DNA of 64,000 bases from Galaxea fascicularis (Eukaryota > Cnidaria > Anthozoa > Scleractinia > Euphylliidae): positions 9,404,165 through 9,468,164 of the forward strand of contig OX419347.1 in the NCBI GenBank assembly GCA_948470475.1, given 5' to 3'. The notes beneath the pieces were generated by a model. The model was not told where the DNA came from. It ran no database searches and saw only the letters and a list, made by a program, of their open reading frames with translations. Position numbers and translations under genes: made by a program. Below are positions 13,301 through 23,300 of the stretch, in pieces. Every line of letters begins with the position of its first letter. Position 1 is the first letter of the stretch.

Positions 13301-13627
13301 AGATATTTCACTTTTCGTTTCCCCTACAGGAGTTATACACATACATTTATACACATTTAGAACTGTGGTTAGCTTAAAACCGAGAGTTGATTTAACTAAT
13401 CCAACTCCCGGTCCCGCCCTATAAGTCTCTAATAAAAATTTGACTGCGTTAAATGCAATCCCACAGTGAAAGAATGTGAAAGGACTCGAACTCAGAGATA
13501 ACTTTTCAACGGCAATTACCTTTGAGAAATGCAAATTCCAAGAGTCTTGGGAAACCTTGGCTCTTTCAATGAGGTCACGAAGCTCATTTTCAAATTCATC
13601 GTAAGATAAGGTGCCTGTTTCGGACAT
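3730..13627 (-). CDS. ATG10: ATG10, E2-like enzyme of the ATG12-ATG5 conjugation pathway (six exons, 209 aa)
   Basis: ATG10 transfers the ubiquitin-like ATG12 from the E1-like ATG7 to ATG5, a cytosolic step in autophagosome formation. Coding exons in gene order: 13627-13520, 13323-13198, 10026-9903, 6489-6392, 5694-5603, 3811-3730. All join in phase at GT-AG borders and sum to 630 bases. Family hallmarks are YEYHVVYSHSYSVPVLYF in exon 3, DGKLISLEEVW in exon 4, EHPYLGIPFYQLHPCHT in exon 5, and VNYLVTWLSSVGPVVGLD in exon 6. The Cys of LHPC sits where the catalytic Cys is in known ATG10. Exon 1 (MSETGTLSYDEFENELRDL) resembles the N-terminus of animal ATG10. Length is close to the human protein (about 220 aa). 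An in-frame upstream Met exists at 13732; I chose 13627 because it fits the family start. Introns are packed with SINEs and TIR elements. Confidence 0.92.
4257..4372. mobile_element. Short TIR/MITE-like element
   Basis: GGATAGTGCTATCCACCGG near 4273 is answered by the inverted copy in CCGGTGGATAGC near 4359-4370. Repeated TATCC/GGATA boxes fill the interior. It lies in ATG10 intron 5. Confidence 0.65.
5130..5600 (+). repeat. Two tandem copies of a tRNA-derived SINE-like unit
   Basis: Two related units of about 240 bp follow each other. Each opens with TTGACCATTG (5141, 5380), then a degenerate tRNA A box (GTAGTTCAG... near 5171; GAGCGTTAAGAGCATCC near 5425) and a B box TAGATTCAAATCC (5213, 5463). 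The downstream parts diverge. The second unit ends next to the donor side of ATG10 exon 5 (5603). Confidence 0.55.
5930..5980 (+). repeat. tRNA-like A-box fragment, SINE remnant
   Basis: CATAGCTCAGTGGTAGAGCA matches a tRNA D-arm/A box. No matching T-arm follows at the right distance, so it is a fragment. Confidence 0.4.
6537..6735. mobile_element. MITE, family A, copy 1 (about 200 bp)
   Basis: ACAGTCTTTCCCGTAAAACT (6537) and its inverted partner GGTTTTACGGGAAAGACTGT (6716-6735) form the TIRs, followed by GTGAA/TTCAC. The interior contains AAGCCAATCACGCGTGAG in inverse sense and GACCAATCAGAAG. A second, reversed copy is at 38805-38991. It lies just 5' of ATG10 exon 4, in intron 3. Confidence 0.8.
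6915..7070. mobile_element. MITE-like foldback element
   Basis: CTTACTAACCT at the left is inverted as AGGTTAGTAAG at 7060-7070. Internal arms with GGTCCGTACTGTAA and TTACAATACGGACT also pair. It lies in ATG10 intron 3. Confidence 0.7.
9315..9390. repeat. Palindromic hairpin, probable MITE core
   Basis: TTTTGTTTTCC ... GAGTCCTGATATTTCCC pairs with GGGAAACATCAGGACTC ... GGAAAACAAAA around the loop TCAACTTCGTCTC. It lies in ATG10 intron 3. Confidence 0.7.
10265..10431. repeat. Long hairpin (about 75-bp arms), MITE-like
   Basis: The left arm starts GTAATCACATGATT and the right arm ends AATCATGTGATTAC. Inner arms CACGAGTAAATTTTTTCAAA and its inverse pair closely. The loop region carries TTGCACGAGCCCGTAGGGCG, a motif seen again in the hairpin at 43514-43670. 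It lies in ATG10 intron 2. Confidence 0.8.
10435..10964. mobile_element. TIR element carrying a minisatellite (about 530 bp)
   Basis: A 22-bp terminal inverted repeat (TTAATAAAACACTTGAAAAA at the left) recurs at 10943-10964 with one mismatch. Between the ends lies the TTCGGAAATC-type array and a stretch with repeated GTTACACTT. No transposase frame is seen. Confidence 0.7.
10525..10850. repeat. Degenerate TTCGGAA(A)TC minisatellite
   Basis: About 320 bases built from units of roughly 10-17 bp containing CTTCGGAAATCTTCGG and variants. The open frames through it on both strands (for example FRRLPKDFRR on the minus strand) are periodic translations of the repeat and not genes. Confidence 0.85.
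10970..13190. other. Remainder of ATG10 intron 2
   Basis: AT-rich intron sequence with a poly-C run near 12786-12804. No exon or full repeat element is supported here. Confidence 0.5.
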
Positions 13628-13732
13628 GCAAAAAGCTGATCTCAACGCCAAAGAGCAGAATGTGACAGGCGAGCACCGTAAAAGCCGTGAAAGACTGGTT
13701 ACAACTATACCCTTGCGCAATATTACGCTCAT
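13628..13732 (-). other. In-frame upstream extension of ATG10 exon 1
   Basis: Thirty-five codons, open and in frame with the ATG10 start, begin with their own ATG at 13732. The peptide has several Arg, one Lys, many Ser, Leu and Val, and no acidic residue, a composition like a mitochondrial presequence. It may simply be 5' UTR, since other ATG10 proteins lack it. Confidence 0.3.
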
Positions 13733-15452
13733 GCGCGCTCATGGACAAAATACATTTCAATCAGTTCTGGTTGATTTTACGGTCACGCAAAGCCTGTATC
13801 ACTATCCAGCAGCAAAACTATCAGCGCATTTTATACATGTCTTTTTGCAAAGTCTCTCGTGTACCAACTTCTGTAAATCGCTCGGATACCTCACGCGGGA
13901 CGCGCGGGTTACTCACCCTAGCGACAGCCTGGCCGCTTGTATCATGGATGTATGGTGGTTTAGATAATAAATTTCATCCTAAACGTACAAAGTCAACGTC
14001 TGTCAGTTTTAAAACGAAATTTTGTAGTTGAAAGATTTTAGCCTCGTACGTCTCAAACCTCAAACTTATGGTCTTTTATGATGAATCGAGATTTGCACCT
14101 GCTATCCGAACGCAAGGTGTAATGCTAAAAATAGCACTGTTGACGCTTGTTGTTGATCAGAGAATGAAAATTTTTCCGTAATTTGGTTATTTAAATTTTT
14201 GACGTATTTCGCAACCCCGTAAGCCTGTGTAAATTTAGTTTTTGTTTTTCCCCTTTGAAAACAATAAAACTCTTTGAAAAGTCGTTGTGAATGCTTTTTG
14301 ACAGAAACGTTTGAGTACATAAATATCTTAACTAGGAATAAATAGTGACTGTGGAATCTGTTGCTTTGACTTTCTTTGATGATTAAAAACAGCCTGACCT
14401 TTTCCAAGGACGACGGGAAGTGACGTCACAAAATGGGCAGGCCTTTTATTACTGACAAGTGCTTGAACAACCATCTGCCACATAATCAATGACAGTTACT
14501 TCGCCGATATAGAAAACAACTACGACACACATGAAAGTTTTGCTTTTAAGATGACGATACGAAAACCTCTTGCGTATGTCGCCTACGAACTTAAGGCACG
14601 TAGGAAAACGGGATCAACCGTGTGTCAGCTGCCTCAGTGGTCCTAAGACAGAAAAAATTGCAAAACGCAATTTTAGCTTTTTATTGTCCGGTCATCAGTC
14701 GCTGAGTCTACAAAGATTAAAACACACGGAGCACCCACAAGAAAAATTAAGCGTAGTTTTAACTTATATCAAACCCTTGTAAAGTCCTACTGTTTTTCTC
14801 TTCTTTTTAATGTTAAAAAGAAATCTGAATATCAATGATCGATTTACACGTAATGTTCTGGAATCGATCCAATGGAACAACTTCGACGAAATCGAATTAA
14901 TTTGCAGGAAATAACCGACGCTTAAGCACAGTGACGGAAGAAAACGAGTTGGAGGTCATACCTAATATTTTTCTTTAATGTAGAACAATCAAGACTGACA
15001 ATCACGGGAAAGGCCTTTCGAAATAAGTTTATTTTCATTCACAACCACAAAAAGTCGGCAAAGGGTAAACTTTGAGTGGTCTTGTGTGATCTTTGGGAAA
15101 TATTGGATTAGTCGCGACTACTGGATTGGAGAGTGGAATGGACGAGATTGTACTTCGAGCCAAGAACGGCATGTTTTGTTTTTAGCTAATTGAGGTAAAT
15201 ATTTAGAGGCGATGCTGATCATTTCTCAGCTTTGTTTTCACCAACCTGCTAAGAAACTCAGAAACTGACAGCATAAAAATGTCTCTCGGTGGAGAGGCTG
15301 ATATGGATTAGGCTTAGCTACAATAATCCAGAAAAATGGCCTAAAAATCTATCCGAATAATCTCCAAAAAGTTTCTAAAAATCTCAAAATTTTACTGTCA
15401 AATCCTAAAATGTTGACACAAAATATCAAGTTAGAGATCTTTACAAGGATCA

Positions 15453-15600
15453 GTGGGGAGCATGGTCGACGCAGTGGTCCAATGTGCCCGGGTTCTCTTC
15501 TCGGACTCGGTGGGCTGAGTTTGTTGGTTCTCTAATCTGCTCGGAGAGGTTTTTCTCCGGGTATCCCGGTTTTCCCCTCAGAAACTTAGAAAGTTAAAAC
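15453..15600 (+). repeat. tRNA-derived SINE, family S1, decayed copy
   Basis: GGGGAGCATGGTCGACGCAG matches the head of the better copies at 49315 and 58745-59001. The body TGGGCTGAGTTTGTTGG ... AGGTTTTTCTCCGGGTA ... GGTTTTCCCCTC is shared almost base for base. The A and B boxes are damaged. Confidence 0.75.
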
Positions 15601-15828
15601 GGGCCGCCTTCATTATAGTTATTGTGGAAAAGTCTATAGAACTAGCGATTATTAACACGCAGCATTAATGCTGCCAGTTATAGTCTTCCAATGTTTCGTG
15701 CTGCTGATCTCCAAACATGGTAGCAAGCAAAGAGAAGTACCTTACCTCTGGAGTCTGGACCTATAGCTTTATGAGCGCATCAAGTTCCTTGAATGCGCCA
15801 ATAAAAAGCATTATTTATATAGTTTGTA

Positions 15829-15850
15829 TCTCTCTCTCTCTCTCTCTCTT
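15829..15850. repeat. (TC)n microsatellite
   Basis: Uninterrupted TC run. Confidence 0.9.
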
Positions 15851-18219
15851 TTCATATTTTACAATTTTTTTTACTGGATACAAAAATCTTCGGACTTGCC
15901 AAATTCATCTCTAGACTTTCTAAACATCTTTTCAGGATCTAAAAATCTTTAAAATTACGCTCGTAGCTCAGCCTAATGTGGATAGCACTCGTGTGAGTGA
16001 TACAGCAAGGCCGGGTGGGAAGGATCCGTGTGAAAGGGCTGAGCTTCACTTGCCATGTACGAGAGAAGAGCGACAACATTATACCGGAAATAACCAGTTC
16101 AGCATACAATGCACCAAATATATGCTGGTAGGCCTTAATTGAGGAACGTCTATATGAATTCTCCAAAATATTTAGCCGGCCTTTATGAAAACAAACGTAA
16201 ACGTAACATGACGTAAGGAAATTGTTGGGTAACCACAAATGATGTCTGCTGAGGGACTGGCGATCCGAAATTGTGCGCCGGGAAAAGGCAATTGTCACAC
16301 TGTGTTCTGTTTGTCAACCACCTGTTTTATTAAACTTTGAGATGAAAGGTTAGAATCAAGTCCAAAGGAAACAATTAGTTCCAATAAGCGGGGAATTCGA
16401 AATAACCGAGCTCGAATTAAGCGCAGAAAAATGAAAGGGAAATACATTAGAAATCGAAATAGCGGGGAACTCAAAATATCCGAGTTCTAAATAATGGAGT
16501 TCAACTGGCCATACATTTTGGAATTTCTGGATAAGATAACTTAGTATACTTTACGTACAATGACCTCTCTCGGTCAGGTAGAATCCACAAGATCAGATGG
16601 CAATTTAACAACATGGGCAGCATGTCTGAAGCATATAAAACACATAGAAGAACGTCGCTCTAGGCAATATGGATGTGCACAACTCCATCTCCAATATTAT
16701 TCCGACTTCCAATCGTCGTTCCATATGCAGTGGGCTGAGGGAGCGTGGAGGCAATGGAACACCACCAAAACTTCGTCGTACGCTGTCCAGAGAGCACTGA
16801 CGACGCTTAACATATTTTCGCTGTCATTTCTTAGATAAAATCTCTTTCCGTGTGTCACCCATGCATGGGCATGGAAAAATAAAACTTTGGAAAAGAGGAT
16901 ATATCCATGCCTATATTGTGACCTCCACGATGGGGCGTTTTAGGAAAAATCAATACGCAGTGAAAATTGCAATACAATTAAGTAAAAGAAGGACAAATAC
17001 ACAACTTTAAAGAACGTTTAAAAATTTTTCTAAAAGCTTGGTCATGCTTATTCATTAAAAGACGTTCAAAAACTTGACCCGAACGCCTTAACTTAAGGAA
17101 CGGTTCTAAATTGCTTCAGAGCCCAGTAGTCTTATATCAAATGAATTGTTCGTTGTCCGGAAAGAGAGGAATGTTTAGCTTTTGACCACTCCTTGTTGTG
17201 CGTCTGCTTCATTTTACTCGCCGATGAATTAGCATGTTAGACTAGGGCCGGCGAGCCCGGTCATACATCAAATGTGTTATTTGCCGCAATGATCCTCAGA
17301 CAGTCCTACGAGCTGGATTAAAAACTATGTTCAGTTGACATTTTCACGAGAGACATACCTGAAGCCTTCTACGTACACTGAAATCACCTCTGAACTCACC
17401 CCTATCACAAGGTGTGTCCCACATGTGTCGGACAAGAAAGGATTGGCCTGGCCAGTTGTCTATCAACTAATCAAAACCAGTGCATGAAAGCAACAGCCTC
17501 GCCATTAAATTTTGTAAGTAGACATGGACCGATTTTCAAATTATATGAGGGCCAGGTTGTTCGAAAGTTAAGCGACAGCTCTCTTCTCCCTCAGGATCGA
17601 TGGATTAATCAGGTCCGAATGACCGCTACCCGAGCTTGTTGCTTTCAAGAATTGATGAGATCCTCGATTCCTGCATTTGCGGGCCTGTGACTAACGATCA
17701 GCCAATGTATGGAGGTTAACTACGAAGGCGTCCTCAAAACCTTGCGGAACTTCGTGAGCTCCTTTATTCAATACTGATTAAAAGATATCAATCCTCTTGA
17801 AAAACAGAGCTGCGATCCTTGCCCAACTGAAAAACCGCCTTTATTTTCTTCTAAAGACCGAAACCGCACTTTTTTCTTGACGGTAAACCGCCAAAAAATG
17901 TGCCTGTTCCCGAGAACCGACACTCAAAATAGGCTTAAACCGCCAGACCGCCAGAATATAATAAACCCTCCAATGTGGCCTTTTAAAAGACAATTAAATG
18001 TCCCGCTTGTTTCAGTAATGTTCTAGAACCATGTCATATTTCGCAGAAAAATTTCCGAGCCTCCCGATTCCCGGCAAAATCTCCAGATTCCGGGAAGAAT
18101 TTTGTTTTTCTTCCGAAACAGGTCTTGTTATAGTTGTCACACCCCATCGGGATTACTGTGTCTATTTCCTTAACAAAATTTGTATTTCGATCGGGTAAAC
18201 TGAAAATCGACAGGAGCTT

Positions 18220-18288
18220 CCAAACTTCCGGGAAGACTTAAAGTTACACATACCGTATGTGTAACTTTAAGTCTTCCCGGAAGTTTGG
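18220..18288. repeat. Perfect 33-bp inverted repeat with 3-nt spacer
   Basis: CCAAACTTCCGGGAAGACTT opens the left arm (18220-18252). The right arm (18256-18288) is its exact complement, around the spacer CCG. Confidence 0.9.
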
Positions 18289-18593
18289 CAGTGTTGCTCA
18301 AGAAACGTTTATTAGAGTTGTCGGCCCCCGTAATCCCCATCTGTATTCTAAGTGGTACCACTCTATGAGCTTCCGTTGAGAGAACATCATAGTTTTATTC
18401 CTCAACTTTTGCATATCGCAACGTTAAGTGTCAAAGTCCATTATTTTTGTTTTTTTAGCAATACTGACTGTTTCAAAATTATTGGTTCCATTTTTTTTGC
18501 GAATGTTTCTAAAGACCTCAGAAAAGCGGATTAGTGTTAAGGTAATAGAAACTTGAACATTGAAGATTAGAGGATTACCGATCAGGGGCCCGT

Positions 18594-18817
18594 TTCTCGA
18601 AAGTCCCGGTAACTTAACGGGCCCACAAACCATATTTTGAACTCAAATTCTCAATAAAAGTAGGGTGTGTTCTGACCTCTAATGAAGTCCATTTTGTTTC
18701 TTTAGCTGGTAACTTTACTGTATAATTTTCAGACCTTTTGAAACTCCCATCTGGAATGGAAAACAAAACTGCTTAACGGGCCCGGTAATTACAGGGAGCT
18801 TCGAGAAACGACCCCCA
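18594..18817. mobile_element. MITE with GGGCCCGTTTCTCGAAAG ends
   Basis: GGGGCCCGTTTCTCGAAAGT at the left is matched by the inverted CTTCGAGAAACGACCCCC at the right. Second inverted blocks TTAACGGGCCC and CTTAACGGGCCCGG lie inside. Length is about 220 bp with no ORF. Confidence 0.75.
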
Positions 18818-20217
18818 GGTGTGAATCCCCTTCCAGATTTCTTTCGTCTTTTACATTTTCTCCTCCCTTCCCCCGCCCCACTCTTTCTACCTCTTCACAA
18901 GTAAACTCTAATTGCAATGCCTCGTATAATTACCCTCGTCGCACGTGGCACACTCGAATGTTGTAAAAAGAGGCCAAAGTTTCGCCCCCGTCCTAATTAA
19001 AGGGGCACTGTCAGGAAGATTTCGGAACTTTTTGGTCCACAGTATCCTGAATTAGCTGTAAGGAATTTAACTCATGTATAACATCATCTTTAAACGTCTT
19101 AACGAAGAATTAGCCTTAATTGCCAAAGACAATACAAACTGGCCGTTAATATCGATTTTGGGAAGACGCACAGAGGCGATTTGAAACATTTAGCTTAAGT
19201 TTTTCAAATTGTAATCCATTTCCATCCAAGCCATTCATGGCAAAAAACCCTTGTTGACGGTTTCAGCACACAAATATACCAATTGTTAATAAAAATCAAT
19301 GGACCATTATTTAAAGGTTTTCCAATTCCTATCACACACAAGCGGGTAGTATGATCCCTGAGCTTCAAATATAATATCCGAAAGACTACAAAATGTTTTG
19401 AAATACAACTAATGAGCTGTCATCCCTCAGATACCGAGGGGCAGCTAGACGCGGGATAGAATTTTCGCTAGCCCCGATTTTGCCCGTGAGGTCTTCGTCC
19501 CTTCCTTACGTGTCGGGTCCACCTATGATGGCTAAGACGAGAATTTATAAACCAAACTAGCTGGCATAGATTGAAAAATGAGGTTTTAATCAAGTGGTCC
19601 ATCCGATGAACAGTCACTAATAAACCAAAAATTAAATTCATTGTAATTTCGACTGAAACACTGCGTAAAAATTCAGTCACTAAAAACTTAACTAAAATCA
19701 CGAAGGTCATAGCCTTTTCCTTGTGTTGTGGCTCTGGAAATTTGCGTGCCTGGAGAAGCTCTGACGGTCCGACGCTCCCCCCACCCCTCAATTAAAAATC
19801 CTGGATACGGGCCTACTTACTCTCTACCCCTCTCTATTCCACCGAATTCAGCTGGGCTTATGTCTAGTAAATAACATAGAGTTGATAAAACTCCAATCAA
19901 ATTTTCGTTGGAAATTAATGATCGAGGGGCTCAAAAGTAATGAGAGGGGTCGAGAGAGTAGGACTTGAAAGTGAAGGGACCTTTAAAACAGCTTTCACGA
20001 ACTTCTCGTTTATAGCTGGTCGCTTTATAGGACAGATGGAGCTCTTCAGGTAGATGTCATTATTTATACACGCACTTTTCATTCTGAAAAGTGCAACTTC
20101 CTCCATAGATTATGCTGTTCTCTATTGCTAGTCTTTGGCATAGATCACGCAAATATCAGTTGAAAGTCCATTCCTGCGTCTATTTTTCCAGGTAAATTCT
20201 GAGGTCCTGTCCGTTGA

Positions 20218-20222
20218 CCAAT
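20218..20222 (+). promoter_or_regulatory. CCAAT box upstream of SSBP
   Basis: TTGACCAATCAGTG lies about 120 bp before the SSBP start codon. The context is that of a CCAAT (NF-Y) box. The transcription start itself is not visible, so the role is inferred. Confidence 0.35.
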
Positions 20223-20338
20223 CAGTGCTAATGGACAAATGGTTTCTATAGTTACGCAGCGCTAGGCCCCGGTCTGTGACGCGGACCCACAAGGCATGAC
20301 GATCTCAAGTGACACATCTTTGACAGGGCCAGCACAGC

Positions 20339-23300
20339 ATGTACTCCAAAGGCAAGGCGAATACGGTGCCTTCTGATGCTCAGGCACGCGAAAAGTAAGC
20401 TTCACTTGATTTTTCCTGCAAAATGGTTGCCAGAAATGGAATCAGCGAGTTCAAAAACGGGGGATGATGTATAAATTTTGTGGCCATTGCGGGCGAATTT
20501 CGACAGTTTCATCGCCGGGTATAGCGCGGCTTTTGTGCCCACTGTCCACCATGTCTGTACATTCATAAAAGTGTAACAGGTTTTTTTTCGTCCGTGTTTC
20601 GTTCTTCGCAGGCTGGCCTTGTACGTCTACGAATACCTTCTACATGTAGGAGCTCAAAAGAGTGCACAGACTTTTCTTAACGAGGTAAACTTATTCTAAA
20701 CTTGGTTCGCTTTGGCGTATGTTGGGGATGCAAGTTGGCTTTTATTGTGAACGCGAAGTGAAACATGCAGTGCGTAGTTGCAAAATGTCCTACTCCGACG
20801 TCTACTGAGGGATATTTTCGTTCTTTTACAGATACGATGGGAAAAGAATATTACGCTTGGAGAACCTCCTGGTTTTCTTCATTCATGGTGGTGGTAAGTT
20901 CGCCAATGACTGGACTAATTAGGCAGTTGTTGATTCGAATTTTAAACTTCGTTCTCATTACTCTAAGAGTAGAAAGCGAGAGCTATGATCGATTTTAATG
21001 GTCGTTAGCTGATGGCTCTGGTGGTGTGTATTCTCCAGGCTTCTAAACTGTAATCCTGGTTGCTTGATTGACTTTTCTTTCTGTTTAAATCCTAGTTGTT
21101 TTTTTAATTTCCCGCCCAAATTATAGCTGTTCGTTTCATCTTATCCTTTGGTGTATGTCTTTTTCCTTTCTTCTTTCCAGTGTATTTTGGGATTTGTATT
21201 GCGCTGCTCCGGAGAGAAGAGACAGTTACGACCACTCTAGTGAAGCCAAAGCTTTCCACGACTATGTAAGATCAAATTAGAATTTAGTTAGCAACTCTCG
21301 ATGTAATTTCCACCGCCATCCTCGCTAGCAAGCGATTATTCGTTTTGTCGGTGCGTACACCATTTTTGTCACGCTAGGTGAGTGTATTGTTACATTTCCA
21401 CGCGCGGAAATCAACCGAGATCACCGATTTGAAACATACTTCTCACTGTAATTGTTATGGCGTGTTTAAAACTCGAAATAACAAGAGTCTAATTTCTATG
21501 TGGGTGATCACTTGTGACACAAAGCAAAGAAACAGGCGCAGATGTAGCGAGATGTTTCTCGTACACTACGTTTGAGAATTTCCTGTCCTTGAGTTGTAGC
21601 CGCTGTCATTTCCTTTCAAGGAAAATGCCAAATCCGTCCCGTGAGAATTTTAACTACTCTCTTTATAAGCCGTAACTGATACGCTAGCAATCTTTTATAG
21701 TTGTTCCGAGTTTTTTTTGTCTGGAATAGGTCGACATTTAATTCTACGGGGAACTTACAATTTTGCCAGCTCCTAGACTCGACGCTTTACGGCCAATATT
21801 CAAATTCCTATCGAGACGCGCTGGTTAATTTTTCATCGAAAACAGAAGATATTGGATCGTGGAAAGGATAGGGGAAACTTTGATTTATTATACAGCAAAC
21901 TTTTCCAACAGACCGCTTCCTATCCGGATATAGTTTGCCGTTCTTAATCTCTTGTAGTTCTGTGTTTGAGCCGTCGACACGAACAATGGTCTTTGTAGCT
22001 GGCACACCACCAGTTGCATTTTCTCAGATCATAGACTTTTACCTTCTTCCAGTTTATTTGTCGCAAGATTATGGACTGCACTATTACTTGATAATGTTGC
22101 CATTTTTCGGGTAATTGAATGTTCTTATTCCTAACCTTTTTAAACCCTGCATAGCCAGTTGAGTAGTTTTCAGTGAATGCTCATGAACGCAAGCGTTTTG
22201 AATACATTACGCGACGGTAATAGTTACGACAGGATCAGATCAGGTGTAGCTGGTCGAGATATATTTATAATGAATTCAATGATTGTGAAGTGCTTTGGGT
22301 TACATCTACCGCAGGTAAACCGCTTAGACCCTGTTGAGAGCCGTGAACCAAAGATCAATCGAACGAATCGAGAGAGTGATCGGTTATTCGAACCACGAGA
22401 CCGAGCCGTCGATGACTGTTTTGTGTTGATAAACTATGGGGGAGATTCGTATTGAGGTTTCCCAAAATTTGCATAATGTCAGGCAAAAATACATCTATTC
22501 TATCACATGACAGTTTCGATCAGACGGCTGAGCTCTCTTAGAACGAAGACGGTGTTGAAAATCTCCTCTGCAAACCAATTCAATAGCGTGGCAACTGTTC
22601 AGCGCGACAATTACTCGCTCAGTTTCTCGTTACGCGCGTGATAATGTGAACCCGTCGACGCGCAGATAATACAAATTTGCATGCCCAAAAATAGCGTAGA
22701 TTTTATTTTATCAACGCAGACAAACTGACAAGGTGTACGACACTTCATGGGTGGTCGACGTATTTAAAACGAAGCGTCCTGTCTTCCTTATTTGTTCATT
22801 TTGGCAGTAGAGAAGCGCTGAACTTGGCTAGCTGCTATGTTTTGTGATGGAGGTTCCATGCAAATCTTTCTAAGGCAGGTGTTGAATTTCCAACACCAAG
22901 CATTTTGGGAAAAACTTTGACAGGAATTGTTACTGTCACTTAGGCTGTTGGATTGCTGAGCCAGGGTTCATCTGCTGAATATATTTAACTGGGGTCTTAT
23001 TTTTTACTCTAAACCATAAAAACCTCACAATTTTGTTGTCCATGCAATTTCTTGATTTTTGATCAACAACCCAAACTTGATGATTGGAATAGTTTAGGAT
23101 AGGAAGGGCATATTTTCACAATGTCATTTGTTTATTCAAGGTTGTAAAAACAGGAATTCTTTTGTGGGTGTTGGCATTAGGCTCAGTGTAGACTGTATTT
23201 TTGAGACAAAATCACTCTGGCTGAAACAAAAATGGTGTTTTACTGTTCATCTTGACTGAAAAATGGGAAAATGATACCTTATAGTAAGTCCAAAAAACAA

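Larger units (their letters stand above)
13733..20338. other. Intergenic region between the divergent ATG10 and SSBP genes
   Basis: Small open frames occur, but none shows a recognisable domain or a splice-consistent partner. The repeats that could be identified are listed separately (15453, 15829, 18220, 18594). Confidence 0.5.

Noticed and set aside
13611..14031. Plus-strand frames of 114-118 aa near the ATG10 start
   Set aside because: They overlap ATG10 exon 1 in antisense and show no domain or splice partner.
22177..22455. 92-aa plus-strand frame in SSBP intron 4
   Set aside because: The SSBP coding phase runs directly from 21265 to 28597 with a family-like join (HDY then GAVPSP), so no exon is needed here.
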